Assembly: GCA_945873855.1 (NCBI GenBank)
Contig: CAMCEN010000002.1
Location: forward strand, 98,140 to 162,139
Direction: 5' to 3'
DNA length: 64,000 nucleotides
From: an uncultured Campylobacter sp.
GTDB lineage: Bacteria; Campylobacterota; Campylobacteria; Campylobacterales; Campylobacteraceae
Below, piece after piece: positions 43,328 to 52,020 of this stretch. Both the position numbers and the translations under genes were made by a program. The notes under the pieces are model-generated. The model worked only from the letters and a program-made list of their open reading frames with translations. It was not told the DNA's origin and made no database searches. Position 1 is the first letter of the stretch. Each line of letters opens with the position of its first letter.

Positions 43328-43597
43328 TCAGTTTCTCTCAGGATCAAGCCCGATGAGCTCAAAATAGTCTTTTTGAAGTTTTGCGTTTTCTTGTTGTAGC
43401 TCGCTTACTTGTTTGCTTAGCTGTTCACGCTTTGCGTGTAAATCAAGCATCACATCAAGCCCACGCGCGCCAAAAAGTATATTGCCTATATACCAGCCAG
43501 CAAAGATTACGCAAACTGCCATTGCGCCGTAAGCTAACAAGGCTTTTGTGTTTTTTTTGCGCCTTTGCTTTGGTAAGTGGTCTAAAATTTCGCTCAT
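43328..43597 (-). CDS. FtsB/DivIC-like septum-associated small membrane protein
   Basis: An 89-residue protein with one transmembrane helix (about 20-40) and a periplasmic coiled coil (about 50-85, REQLSKQVSELQQENAKLQ). This matches the septum formation initiator family of FtsB and DivIC, which link division proteins. It overlaps the upstream region of the cgpA-like gene closely (8 bases from its ATG), so the pair is an operon. Family members differ greatly, so the name is by architecture. Confidence 0.78.
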   Translation of the reverse strand: MSEILDHLPKQRRKKNTKALLAYGAMAVCVIFAGWYIGNILFGARGLDVMLDLHAKREQLSKQVSELQQENAKLQKDYFELIGLDPERN

Positions 43598-43849
43598 TTT
43601 GTTACTTTTGGCAATACTCTAAACAGAGGAATTCTAGAATTCCTAAACTAAAATTCTAGGAATTCTAGAATTCCCAAAATAAATCTAGAATTCCTAAAAT
43701 TCCTAAAATAAAAATCTAGAATTCCAAGTTAAATTCTAGAATTCCAAGGTTAAAAATCTAGAATTCCTAAGGCTAAAACTAGAATTCCTAAACTAAAATT
43801 CTAGAATTCCTAGAATTCCTAAACTAAAATTCTAAGAATTCTAGAATTC
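43598..43849. repeat. Dense R1 array with sites near whole helical turns
   Basis: Ten CTAGAATTCC sites begin at 43634, 43665, 43685, 43716, 43736, 43758, 43779, 43801, 43810 and 43841. The intervals are 31, 20, 31, 20, 22, 21, 22, 9 and 31 bases, all close to one, two or three turns of B-DNA. Linkers are A/T-rich (AAACTAAAAT and variants). Two perfect R1 copies sit at the left end. It lies between eno and the ftsB-like gene, neither of which needs such a long repeat. Confidence 0.9.
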
Positions 43850-45106
43850 CTAGATTTCATGTCCCAAATACTCGCCATCGCTCTCATGCTCGATTTCAAG
43901 CAAGCGGTTGTATTTTGCCATGCGGTCACTGCGAGCAGTTGAGCCTGTCTTTATCTGCGCTGTATTTAGTGCCACAGCAAAATCAGCGATGAAACTATCC
44001 TCGCTCTCGCCGCTTCTGTGGCTCATTATCGTGCGATATCCGCTGCGTTGTGCTAGGCGCACAGCACCCATAGTTTGGCTTACTGAGCCGATTTGATTTG
44101 GCTTGATTAAGATAGCATTTGCCACGCCTGCCTTGATGCCACGAGCTAGGATTTTTGTGTTTGTTACAAAAAGATCATCGCCTACTAGCTGTGTTTTTGT
44201 GCCAAGGGTTTTTGTAAGCTTCGCCCAGCCCTCCCAGTCATCCTCACTAAGTCCGTCCTCAATAGAAAAAATAGGATATTTTGCTACTAAATCGCTATAA
44301 AGTGCGATCATTTCATCGCTTGAGTGGCTTTTGCCACCGAAGTTATAAACGCCATTTTCGTAAAATTCGCTAGCTGCTACATCCAAAGCGATTTTTATTT
44401 GCTCGCCTGCTTTGTAGCCTGATTTTGCGATTGCTTCCATGATGACTTTGATAGCCTCTTCATTACTAGCAAAATTTGGTGCAAAACCGCCCTCGTCGCC
44501 TACAGCTGTGCTTTGACCACTAGAGCCTAGAATTCCTTTTAGATTAGCATATATCGTAGCTGCTGCGCAAAATGCATCTTTAAAGCTAGCAAAGCCAAAA
44601 GGCATAATCATAAACTCTTGAAAATCAATGTTATTGTTTGCGTGTGCTCCACCATTTATGATATTTAGCATAGGCACAGGCAAGATTCTAGCATTTGCGC
44701 CACCAAGGTAGCGATATAGTGGGATATTTAGCTCAGATGCTGCTGCCCTTGCTGCTGCCATAGATACGCCCAAAACTGCGTTTGCGCCTAGTTTGCTGTA
44801 ATTATCTGTGCCATCAAGCGCTAGCATTATGCTATCTATTTTTGCTTGATTAAACACGCACTGGCCTTTAAGTTTATCAGCAATTAGCGTATTTACATTT
44901 TCTACTGCTTTTAGCACGCCTTTTTTGTTTAGGCGGTTTGCATCGCCATCACGAAGTTCTAAAGCCTCTCTTTTGCCTGTGCTTGCCCCGCTTGGCACGA
45001 TTGCGCTTGCGCTTACGCCGCTTTCTAGCGTGATGCGAGCTTGCACGGTTGGATTTCCACGGCTATCAAATACCTCTAAAGCACTTATATTTGCTATTTT
45101 ACTCAT
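43850..45106 (-). CDS. eno: Enolase
   Basis: A 418-residue glycolytic enzyme (2-phosphoglycerate to phosphoenolpyruvate). Start at [19 protein letters not shown], one ATG after the better spaced GAAGGAG box; a longer frame lies in the recA end. Active-site blocks are [11 protein letters not shown], the metal acids in the [11 protein letters not shown] and [10 protein letters not shown] regions, and [12 protein letters not shown]. Full length. It overlaps the recA stop by 8 bases. The recA-eno pair is conserved in Campylobacter. Confidence 0.96.
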   Translation of the reverse strand: MSKIANISALEVFDSRGNPTVQARITLESGVSASAIVPSGASTGKREALELRDGDANRLNKKGVLKAVENVNTLIADKLKGQCVFNQAKIDSIMLALDGTDNYSKLGANAVLGVSMAAARAAASELNIPLYRYLGGANARILPVPMLNIINGGAHANNNIDFQEFMIMPFGFASFKDAFCAAATIYANLKGILGSSGQSTAVGDEGGFAPNFASNEEAIKVIMEAIAKSGYKAGEQIKIALDVAASEFYENGVYNFGGKSHSSDEMIALYSDLVAKYPIFSIEDGLSEDDWEGWAKLTKTLGTKTQLVGDDLFVTNTKILARGIKAGVANAILIKPNQIGSVSQTMGAVRLAQRSGYRTIMSHRSGESEDSFIADFAVALNTAQIKTGSTARSDRMAKYNRLLEIEHESDGEYLGHEI

Positions 45107-46133
45107 CATTTTCTCCTTCATCAGGTTCAGCACTACCACTTAGCGCATCGCCTATATTTTCTCTGATTTTGTTTTCTATTTCAGTTGCTATGGCTTCATT
45201 TTCTTTTAAGAAAGCTTTTGCGTTTTCTCTGCCTTGACCTAGCTTGGTGCTGCCGTAGCTAAACCACGCACCGCTTTTATCGATTATATCAAGCTTTACG
45301 CCATAATCCATTAGCTCGCCCTCTCTGCTTATGCCCTCGCCAAACATAATGTCAAACTCAGCTTGTTTAAATGGCGGTGCTACTTTGTTTTTTACGACCT
45401 TTACACGAACTCTATTTCCCACTGGATCTTCGCCTTGTTTTAGCGTGGCGATTCTGCGCACATCTATACGCACAGATGAGTAAAACTTTAGCGCATTTCC
45501 ACCTGTGGTAGTCTCTGGAGTGCCATAGCCCATTGCGCCGATTTTCATACGGATTTGGTTTATGAAAATCACGGTTGAGCCCATTTTGTGAACTACGCTT
45601 GTAAGCTTGCGCAAGGCTTGGCTCATAAGGCGAGCTTGAAGTCCTACATGCTGATCTCCCATGTCGCCATCTATTTCGTTTTTTGGTGTAAGGGCTGCTA
45701 CGCTATCTACGACTATTAGATCCACAGCACCGCTTCTAGCAAGGGTTTCAACTACATCTAATGCCTGCTCGCCAAAATCAGGCTGAGAGATATAAAGATT
45801 ATCAATGTCTACGCCAAGATTTTTAGCATAATTTGGATCTAAGGCGTGCTCAGCATCCACAAAAGCGCACACTCCACCAGCCTTTTGGCACTGGGCGATT
45901 AGATGAAGGGTAAGCGTGGTCTTACCACTGCTCTCAGGCCCATAAATCTCTACAATACGACCTTTTGGCACTCCACCTATACCAAGGGCAAGATCAAGCC
46001 CCAAAGAGCCTGTATTTATCGCATCTATTGGCTCTATTTCTCTATCGCCCATGCGTAAAATCGTGCCTTTGCCAAATTGCTTATCAATCTGCTTTATAGC
46101 AAGTTCTAAGCTTTTTTTCTTATTTTCATCCAT
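45099..46133 (-). CDS. recA: Recombinase RecA
   Basis: A 344-residue strand-exchange protein for recombinational repair. Walker [14 protein letters not shown], Walker [13 protein letters not shown], and the loop [13 protein letters not shown] are complete, with an acidic tail ([11 protein letters not shown]). Its promoter is likely TACAAT (46170-46175, minus) before the ATG. Natural transformation and gene conversion, relevant to the duplicated pilins, need RecA. Confidence 0.98.
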   Translation of the reverse strand: MDENKKKSLELAIKQIDKQFGKGTILRMGDREIEPIDAINTGSLGLDLALGIGGVPKGRIVEIYGPESSGKTTLTLHLIAQCQKAGGVCAFVDAEHALDPNYAKNLGVDIDNLYISQPDFGEQALDVVETLARSGAVDLIVVDSVAALTPKNEIDGDMGDQHVGLQARLMSQALRKLTSVVHKMGSTVIFINQIRMKIGAMGYGTPETTTGGNALKFYSSVRIDVRRIATLKQGEDPVGNRVRVKVVKNKVAPPFKQAEFDIMFGEGISREGELMDYGVKLDIIDKSGAWFSYGSTKLGQGRENAKAFLKENEAIATEIENKIRENIGDALSGSAEPDEGENDE

Positions 46134-46169
46134 TGTTTATCCTGTGAGAATTAAAAAAATTTAGTGCTA

Positions 46170-46235
46170 ATTGTAGCAAAAATGCTTAAAAATTTTGCGT
46201 AAATTGCTTAAAAAATTTTTTAAATATGTTATAAT
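46170..46235. promoter_or_regulatory. Divergent promoters of recA and the tiny-gene operon
   Basis: The minus strand reads TACAAT (46175-46170), the likely -10 of recA, and the + strand reads TATAAT at 46230-46235, 20 bases before the ATG of the 60-residue gene, with T-rich sequence upstream. Only about 120 bases separate the two starts. Confidence 0.6.
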
Positions 46236-46254
46236 CTTTGCTAAAAGGCAAAAT

Positions 46255-46437
46255 ATGAAAGAATGGCAAAAAATTACTTTTAATGCTTTGGCAAATGTTG
46301 CTGTGGCTCTCATCGCTGGTGGTTTTTTAAAGGTATTTTACTACCAAAAAGACGAAATAAGCGGTGTTTATGTAGCTATTGTCGGCTGTATTTTTTTAAG
46401 CTTAGTTTCTTATATAGCAAAAAGGATAGAAAAATGA
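46255..46437 (+). CDS. Small two-span membrane protein, 60 residues
   Basis: Starts MKEWQKITFN with AAAAGG upstream; a longer frame from 46195 is unlikely because it starts upstream of the promoter. Two hydrophobic helices are separated by FYYQKDEISG, and the tail is AKRIEK. It is homologous to the 66-residue gene at 20996-21196 (shared FN, IA and VGxIFxS...I..RI). Its TGA overlaps the ATG of the next tiny gene (ATGA), so both are made together. It is the first gene of an operon leading into mqnD, fliQ and murB. Confidence 0.8.
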   Translation: MKEWQKITFNALANVAVALIAGGFLKVFYYQKDEISGVYVAIVGCIFLSLVSYIAKRIEK

Positions 46438-46562
46438 CTTTTACTTTTGATACTTTTACTATACTAGCTACTGTTGTAGCGGTTTGGGGTGTTGGCTTTG
46501 CTTACTGGGTTTCTATCGCTGAAAAAGGCAAAGACAAAAAAGACTTAAAAACAGCACATTAA
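46434..46562 (+). CDS. Tiny single-span membrane protein, 42 residues, ends KKDLKTAH
   Basis: MTFTFDTFTI, then one helix (about 8-27), then SIAEKGKDKKDLKTAH. It follows its partner with an overlapping stop/start, and its stop overlaps the ribosome-binding site of mqnD (TTAAAGG). The C-terminal KKDLKTA matches two other tiny proteins in this window. Too short for gene finders but supported by the coupled layout and family repetition. Function unknown. Confidence 0.75.
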   Translation: MTFTFDTFTILATVVAVWGVGFAYWVSIAEKGKDKKDLKTAH

Positions 46563-46572
46563 AGGCAAAATT

Positions 46573-47451
46573 TTGAATAAATTTAGCAAAAACATTAGCG
46601 TAGCGCATTCGCCTGATGCTGATGATATTTTTATGTACGCGGCTATTGCTTTTGGCTGGGCTAGTGATGAGAGATTAAAGCTTAGCGCAAAGGCTGATGA
46701 TATAGAAAGCCTTAATCTTTCGTGCTTAAAGGGCGTTTATGATGTTTGTGCCATAAGCTTTGGGCTTTATCCGCACATTTCTAGCGACTATGCCCTGCTT
46801 GATACTGCTACTAGCTTTGGGCGTGGCTATGGGCCAAAGCTAATTGTCAAAAAAAACGCCGTTTTAAAGCGCAATTTCAAAGTCGCCCTTAGCGGCAAGC
46901 ACACGAGTAATGCTCTGCTTTTTTCTATCGCTTATCCTGATGCAAGAGCTGTTTATATGAACTTTTTAGAGATTGAAAAGGCAGTTTTATCAGGGCAGGT
47001 GGATGCTGGTGTGCTGATTCACGAGAGCATTTTGGACTTTAGCGATGAGCTTAGGGTAGAGCGTGAGCTTTGGGATATTTGGTGCGAGCTTGCTGGCACT
47101 GAAAAGCTGCCGCTGCCACTTGGTGGCATGGCTATTCGCAGAAGCCTGCCTTTAAATGACGCGGTATCCACGCAAAACCTGCTTAAAAAAGCTGTTATTT
47201 TAGCAAGAGCGCACAAAAACACTCTAAGTGCTATGCTACTTGAAAGAGGCGTTTTAAGAGTAGATGATAAAAACCTAGCAAAATACTTAGAACTTTACGC
47301 AAATGATGAGAGCATAGAGCTTAGCGAGATTCAGCTAGAAGCTCTTGATAAGTTTTTTGAGCTAGGATACACTCACGGCTTTTATAGCCAAAAGATAAAA
47401 ACTAGCGATTATCTCGTGCCTAGCGAGTATTTGGATATAAGGAATTCTTAA
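46573..47451 (+). CDS. mqnD: 1,4-dihydroxy-6-naphthoate synthase (MqnD) of the futalosine pathway
   Basis: A 292-residue protein with the substrate-binding HSPDADDIFM block. MqnD acts in menaquinone synthesis by the futalosine route, which Campylobacter uses instead of the classical Men pathway. The start is TTG at 46573 with AAAGG upstream. Its first base lies 10 after the tiny gene stop and its end overlaps fliQ by one base, so tiny genes, mqnD, fliQ and murB are one transcript. Confidence 0.88.
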   Translation: MNKFSKNISVAHSPDADDIFMYAAIAFGWASDERLKLSAKADDIESLNLSCLKGVYDVCAISFGLYPHISSDYALLDTATSFGRGYGPKLIVKKNAVLKRNFKVALSGKHTSNALLFSIAYPDARAVYMNFLEIEKAVLSGQVDAGVLIHESILDFSDELRVERELWDIWCELAGTEKLPLPLGGMAIRRSLPLNDAVSTQNLLKKAVILARAHKNTLSAMLLERGVLRVDDKNLAKYLELYANDESIELSEIQLEALDKFFELGYTHGFYSQKIKTSDYLVPSEYLDIRNS

Positions 47452-47717
47452 TGCAAAATGATTTAGTAGGACTTGGGGTTGAGACCTTTAAGATTGCTTT
47501 AATGCTAGCTTTACCTATGCTTTTAGCTGGACTTGTGGCTGGACTTATTATTAGCATTTTTCAAGCCACCACGCAGATAAACGAAATGACACTAAGTTTC
47601 GTGCCAAAAATCTTGCTTGTTGTTGTTATTCTTATCTTTCTCATGCCTTGGATGATGAATGAAATGATGGATTTTACTCGTGGCGTGCTAAATAGAATTC
47701 CAACCTTTATCCAGTGA
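47451..47717 (+). CDS. fliQ: Flagellar export apparatus protein FliQ
   Basis: An 88-residue inner-membrane protein with two helices (about 14-38 and 52-74), matching FliQ, a subunit of the flagellar type III export gate. The central AGLIISIFQATTQINEMTLSF is highly conserved. Its stop overlaps the murB start (TGATG). Full length. Confidence 0.95.
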   Translation: MQNDLVGLGVETFKIALMLALPMLLAGLVAGLIISIFQATTQINEMTLSFVPKILLVVVILIFLMPWMMNEMMDFTRGVLNRIPTFIQ

Positions 47718-48481
47718 TGAGAGTAGATTTTAGCAAGTTTAGCTCTGTAAAAATCGGCGCAGAGCTTGAAGTAGCAGAGCTTAATGAAGTTTGCGACTTT
47801 GATGGTTTTATCATCGGTAATGCTTGTAACTTGCTAGTTGGCGAGCCAAAACAAGCCCTAGCAATGCTTGGTGGCAAGTTTGATTATATAAAGCTGGATA
47901 ATGATATTTTGCGAATAGGCGCAAAAACAAGCGCAAGAGAGATTTTTGCCTTTGCTAAAAAGCATGATTTAAAGGGCTTTGAGCTTTGTGGCTCAGTGCC
48001 TGGCAGCCTTGGTGGATTAATTAAAATGAACGCAGGACTAAAAGGACACTCTATTAGCGATACCTTGCTTGAGGTGCAGACTAGCGATGCTACTCTTAGC
48101 AAAGATGAATGCGGTTTTGCTTACCGAAAAAGTGATATAAAAGGCGTGATTTTTGAGGCTGTTTTTAGAGCGGTTAAGGGCTTTGATAATGGGCTTTTGG
48201 CTGAATTTAACGAGGCTAGAAAAAATCAGCCAAAAGGTGCTAGTTTTGGCTCAATTTTTAAAAATCCGCCAAACGACAGCGCTGGCAGGCTAATAGAAGC
48301 TGTGGGCTTAAAAGGCTATAAAACCGGTTATTGCGAGCTATCAGCTAAGCATGCTAATTTTCTTATAAATCACGGCAAAGGCAGTTTTGATGAGGCTTTT
48401 TGGCTAATAAATCTGGCCAAAAATAAGGTAAAAGAAAGTTTTGGTATAGAGCTAGAAACTGAGGTTGTAATCTTGAACTAG
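47717..48481 (+). CDS. murB: UDP-N-acetylenolpyruvoylglucosamine reductase
   Basis: A 254-residue FAD enzyme of peptidoglycan precursor synthesis. The ATG overlaps the fliQ stop; a GTG one codon earlier is also possible. FAD-binding regions include GNACNLLV and CGSVPGSLGGLIKMNAG; the active-site serine is in GASFGSIFKNP and the catalytic glutamate near the end (ETEVVIL). Short for the family but typical of the compact epsilon form. Confidence 0.9.
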   Translation: MRVDFSKFSSVKIGAELEVAELNEVCDFDGFIIGNACNLLVGEPKQALAMLGGKFDYIKLDNDILRIGAKTSAREIFAFAKKHDLKGFELCGSVPGSLGGLIKMNAGLKGHSISDTLLEVQTSDATLSKDECGFAYRKSDIKGVIFEAVFRAVKGFDNGLLAEFNEARKNQPKGASFGSIFKNPPNDSAGRLIEAVGLKGYKTGYCELSAKHANFLINHGKGSFDEAFWLINLAKNKVKESFGIELETEVVILN

Positions 48482-48640
48482 AATTCCGTCTAAAATTCCG
48501 TCATTACGGAATTTCGTCATTGCCGAAATTCCGTCATTGCGAGGAGTGAGTGAAACGAACGACGAAGCAATCTCGTTCAAGGCTTAATAAATAAGATTGC
48601 TCCCTCTTTTTTCAAAGCCTCGCAATGACGGAATTTTTAG
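48482..48640. repeat. R2-rich gap at the left edge of the accessory island
   Basis: Begins with partial R1 and broken R2 heads (CGTCATTACGG, CGTCATTGCCG), then a full R2 with a long core (about 48533-48575) and an inverted R2 end (CTCGCAATGACG, about 48620). No gene. Confidence 0.85.
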
Positions 48641-48766
48641 GGAATTCTAAATTTTAGCGGGGTTTTAGGGGCGGCAGCCCCTAAGGGTTTAGGGCGTAGC
48701 CCTTATAAAACTAGCGAGCTGGGCTAGATTTATCTAGCCTAAAAGCGAGCTAAAATTTAGAATTCC
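48641..48766. repeat. Nested palindromic element
   Basis: Outer arms of 18 bp, GGAATTCTAAATTTTAGC (48641-48658) and its inverse complement (48749-48766), enclose further hairpins: AGGGGC/GCCCCT (48667-48672 with 48677-48682), GGGC/GCCC with AAGGG/CCCTT outside it, and GGCTAGAT/ATCTAGCC (48722-48729 with 48732-48739). It resembles a small MITE- or REP-like element. Only one copy is seen in this window. Confidence 0.75.
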
Positions 48767-49018
48767 TAGAGATAAATTTAGAATTCCTAGAGATTGCTTC
48801 GCTTCGCTCGCAATGACGGAATTTTGGGGAATTCTAGAATTCCATAGAGAGATCCTCGGGTCAAGCCCGAGGATGACATAGCAGGGAATTCTAGAATTCC
48901 TAGGATAGAATTCTAGAATTCCTAAGATAAAATCCCTAGGAATTCTAGTTTGGAATTCTAGTTTTTATGCTAGCAGCAGTAAAAAAACAGAATAGAAAAT
49001 TTTACAAAAAGAGAAAAA
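48767..49018. repeat. R1, R2 and R3 repeats before the DUF2972 gene
   Basis: Inverted R2 near 48790, R1 at about 48836, inverted R3 at 48849-48878 (stem CCTCGGG/CCCGAGG), R1 at about 48885 and several partial copies to 48960. Nearest the gene, GCAGCAGTAAAAAAACAGAATAG may hold a weak promoter and AAAGAGAAAAA a poor ribosome-binding site. Confidence 0.85.
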
Positions 49019-50587
49019 ATGACAACAGAAGAAATTTTACAAATCGGCAAAGTTGAGAGAAATGATGAAAATATCGCTATCATAGAACGCTTTAAAGAAC
49101 AAATTAGCTCTTGGCTTAAAAGCGAAAAATTCCAGCAAATCGCCGAGGGGGGGGGCAGCAGCACCTATGCAGCTTTGCCTTATCCGCCACTATTAGATCC
49201 AGCAAGCATAAACTACGAAACCAGCGATATCAAGCTTTGCTGGTGCTTAAACCTACCTTTGCCGCCTTTTTATGACTTTATGATTTTTGGCTCGCATGCT
49301 GTGAGTTTGCACTCTGGCGTGCCTGCGTTTTTAAAGCTGTGTAATTGCGGCACAGCAGGCAGGCAGGGCGAAAAAGAGAGTTTTCGCATCTACGAGCAGT
49401 TTTTTACGCAGTTAAAAGCGCAAAAAGCTGCCAAAGATAAAGGCAAAATCAAAAAAATCGCCCTTATCGTAAGCGACCTAGCACTTGATAGCCAAAATGA
49501 CAAGCTCTATAGCCTAATGCCTGCAAGGCACGCTATAAATATCGTGCGTGATCCTATTAGCAATATTAAAGGGCTTTGTAATCTAGCCTTACAGCGCTGC
49601 ACGAATGACGAGGATGATTTTAGCGAGCTTGATACTAGCGATGAGAGCATAGCGAGGACTAAGCGCAGAGCCATAAAACAGCTGTGCTTTAGCCTAAATG
49701 ACGAGCCTAGCAAAACTCTAAGCGAGCTTGTTTGGTATGTAAGCGGTCATGATGGAGAGCAAGTAACGCATGAGCTAGCTCCCACGCCAGCGGCGGTAGA
49801 GTATTGGATGAGAGAGATTCATCAGGCTTTTCACGATGGAATTTTTGCTAGAATGCTTGTAAGGCTTGATGAAATTCACACCTTGCAGACCAAAGACTTT
49901 TTGGGACAAAATGCGCTTAATACTATGAGAACTCTTGCGGCAAAGTTTGGTTTTGATGAGCCAAAAAGTGAGCAAGAGTGGCTCTTTAAAGAGCGTGTTA
50001 GCGACTATAAATACTTCTTACCAGCACCTATCATGCTAAATCCATCTGCGCTAAATGCCAAAGATGGCAAGGCAGTAATGGCAGATGAAAAAGATATAAT
50101 GGTGCTTTGGCTTACATCGGTTTTTAAAAGTGATGATAACCGCAAAGATATAACAAAGCATTTTGATTTGCCTGAGTTTTTTAGAGTGGAGACTGACCCA
50201 GCCACAGCCTACACTCTGCTTACTAGCCACATGGCAAGCAAAGTAAAACTCTATATCAAAGACTTGGCCGCTGCTATCATAGAACAAAGCAAAAAAGAGC
50301 GTGCTAAGTTTATTAGCGAGGCTGATATTTTAGAGTATTTTAGGGAGCACGAGGACAGCGCTGAGATGTTTGATGGGCTGCTATTTCAGCATTTGCGCCG
50401 CTTAAGAGAGAGTGAGCCAAAAGTGCTAGAAAGCTTTGGCTTTTATAAAGAGTTTTGCCAGATTCTAACAGAACAAAGACAAAAAAGAGGCGATGATGGC
50501 AGCAGATATCGACTAGTAAGAAAAGGCGATGATAAGAGCTATGCCTTTGCTAAGTTTAGCAAAGAGCAGCTAGAGGCGATGAAGTAG
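49019..50587 (+). CDS. DUF2972-family protein with phase-variable poly-G tract
   Basis: A 522-residue protein. The block YPPLLDPASINYE and LCWCLNLPLPPFYDFMIF, followed by ARHAINIVRDPISNI (a phosphosulfate-binding-like motif of sulfotransferases), fits the Campylobacter DUF2972 family, whose members are often phase-variable and lie near surface-carbohydrate genes. A run of nine G (49147-49155) near residue 44 encodes EGGGSS; the frame is intact in this assembly, so the gene is in the ON state. The remainder is helical and polar. It may modify a surface glycan, which is inference. Confidence 0.8.
   Translation: MTTEEILQIGKVERNDENIAIIERFKEQISSWLKSEKFQQIAEGGGSSTYAALPYPPLLDPASINYETSDIKLCWCLNLPLPPFYDFMIFGSHAVSLHSGVPAFLKLCNCGTAGRQGEKESFRIYEQFFTQLKAQKAAKDKGKIKKIALIVSDLALDSQNDKLYSLMPARHAINIVRDPISNIKGLCNLALQRCTNDEDDFSELDTSDESIARTKRRAIKQLCFSLNDEPSKTLSELVWYVSGHDGEQVTHELAPTPAAVEYWMREIHQAFHDGIFARMLVRLDEIHTLQTKDFLGQNALNTMRTLAAKFGFDEPKSEQEWLFKERVSDYKYFLPAPIMLNPSALNAKDGKAVMADEKDIMVLWLTSVFKSDDNRKDITKHFDLPEFFRVETDPATAYTLLTSHMASKVKLYIKDLAAAIIEQSKKERAKFISEADILEYFREHEDSAEMFDGLLFQHLRRLRESEPKVLESFGFYKEFCQILTEQRQKRGDDGSRYRLVRKGDDKSYAFAKFSKEQLEAMK
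49147..49155 (+). repeat. G9 contingency tract inside the DUF2972 gene
   Basis: Nine consecutive G in the coding region. Gain or loss of one G would shift the frame. Homopolymeric G tracts of 8-11 are the usual phase-variation switch in Campylobacter. Confidence 0.9.
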
Positions 50588-50628
50588 GAATTTAAGTGTT
50601 TTTAATATCTTTTATGATATAAATTGCT

Positions 50629-50970
50629 ATGAAAAATAATATTTGGATAATAGAGTTTGTTAACCAAAAGGCTTTTGATTAATTTCAAGACTTGCCGCTA
50701 AAAATAAAAACTAGGCTATCGCACATAATCAAAATGCTTGAAATCTACGGCAACGAAGTAGGTGAGCCACACACGGCTAGTCTTGGGGAGGGATTTTTTG
50801 AAATACGAGCTAAGTCCAGCGAGGGTGTGGCTAGAAGTATATACTGCTATCAAAAAGGCAGAAAAATACTCATCTTAGCCACCGCTATAAAAAAGCAAGA
50901 CAAACTACCAAATAGCGTTATACAAATAGCAAAACAAAGATTAAAGGAATATCAAGATGTCAACGATTAG
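50629..50970 (+). pseudogene. Broken HigB/Gp49-type toxin (in-frame stop at codon 18)
   Basis: From ATG at 50629 the frame reads MKNNIWIIEFVNQKAFD, then TAA (50680-50682), then FQDLPLKIKTRLSHIIKMLE onward to [12 protein letters not shown]. Removing the stop restores a full HigB-like RelE-superfamily toxin (phage Gp49-like), with LPLKIKTRL, FFEIRAKSSEGVARSIYCYQ and KKQDKLP matching that family. A GAA to TAA change would explain it. A TTG at 50692 could start a shortened product but would lose the first strand. The end overlaps the antitoxin start by 14 bases. Confidence 0.85.
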
Positions 50971-51232
50971 TTTTAACAAAGCCTTTGAAAAAATGATGCA
51001 AGACCCTGAGTTTAAAAAAGAATACGAGGCACTAGAACCTGAGTTTGCACTCAAAAAACAGCTCATAGAAGCTAGGATAAAAAGCAAGCTAACCCAAGAG
51101 CAAATCGCTACTAAAATGAATATGAAACAAGCAAATTTAGCTAGATTTGAAAAGAGCTTAGATGCTAGATTTAGCACCATTATCAAATACGCAAGAGCAC
51201 TTGGGCTAAAAGAGTTAAAAATCGCTCTATAA
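50957..51232 (+). CDS. HTH-type antitoxin (HigA/Xre-like)
   Basis: A 91-residue DNA-binding protein; [20 protein letters not shown] is the helix-turn-helix and [20 protein letters not shown] continues it. It lies directly behind the toxin frame in the HigBA order, with AAAGGAATATCAAG upstream. It keeps an intact frame while its toxin partner is broken. It probably represses the operon. Family: Xre/HigA. Confidence 0.88.
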   Translation: MSTISFNKAFEKMMQDPEFKKEYEALEPEFALKKQLIEARIKSKLTQEQIATKMNMKQANLARFEKSLDARFSTIIKYARALGLKELKIAL

Positions 51233-51252
51233 AAAGACAAAAAAGGACAAAT

Positions 51253-52020
51253 ATGACCGAAATTCTTCGCCAAAATGGACTAAATCTACACGGCAGCTGT
51301 TCTATAGATAACTTTTATTTTGAAAAGCCTTTTGATCTTTGGGGCGGCAGCGAGCTTATGGGCGTCATAGGGGGAGGGTATACCTCGATAAATGGTAAAA
51401 GCCGCCTAGAAAAAGTCAAAATCGGTCGCTACTGCTGCGTGGCGCATAATGTCATGCTAGGCGTGGCAAGTCACGATAAAAACAGCGTTATGATGGCGTA
51501 TTTGGAAAACTTCGATGGCTTTAGCCAAAAGGGACTTGATGAGAGCCTAAAAAGTCCGTGGCGCAAACCAGATATCACCACGCAAACTACAAATATCGGT
51601 CATGGTGTGTGGATAGGCGCTGGGGTTTGCGCGCTTAGTAGCAAGGAGCTTTTTATCGGCAATGGCGCGATCATCGGCAGCTGCGCGGTCGTCACAAAAG
51701 ACATCCCAGCCTACGCTATAGCAGTAGGCAATCCAGCAAGGGTGATAAAAATGCGCTTCAAGGATGAAATATGCGCTGATTTGGACGCTAGTAAGTGGTG
51801 GGAGTATGACTGGATGGAGGCAGCCAAGGCTAAAAGAGAGCTAGCTAGCATCGCACCGCTAAATGACGCAAAAGCCTTTTGTGCGTGGTGGAGTGATGGT
51901 GGCAAAGAGCTTCTAGCCCCTTTTAGGCTAGATGGAAAAATCTCACTTATCACAAAAGAAAACGGCGAAATGGTGCTGAAAAAAACTACAAATAGCTTTG
52001 ATGAGCTGGGTTTTGATTAG
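51253..52020 (+). CDS. Left-handed beta-helix (hexapeptide) acetyltransferase, CatB-like
   Basis: A 255-residue protein with hexapeptide-repeat pattern ([21 protein letters not shown], then [20 protein letters not shown] and [30 protein letters not shown]). The end of the fold, [10 protein letters not shown], is typical of CatB/WbbJ-type O-acetyltransferases. A D/H catalytic pair is present (GVASHDKN). An extension of about 70 residues follows the repeats. The target may be a sugar of a surface glycan; beside DUF2972 this is plausible. Confidence 0.82.
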   Translation: MTEILRQNGLNLHGSCSIDNFYFEKPFDLWGGSELMGVIGGGYTSINGKSRLEKVKIGRYCCVAHNVMLGVASHDKNSVMMAYLENFDGFSQKGLDESLKSPWRKPDITTQTTNIGHGVWIGAGVCALSSKELFIGNGAIIGSCAVVTKDIPAYAIAVGNPARVIKMRFKDEICADLDASKWWEYDWMEAAKAKRELASIAPLNDAKAFCAWWSDGGKELLAPFRLDGKISLITKENGEMVLKKTTNSFDELGFD

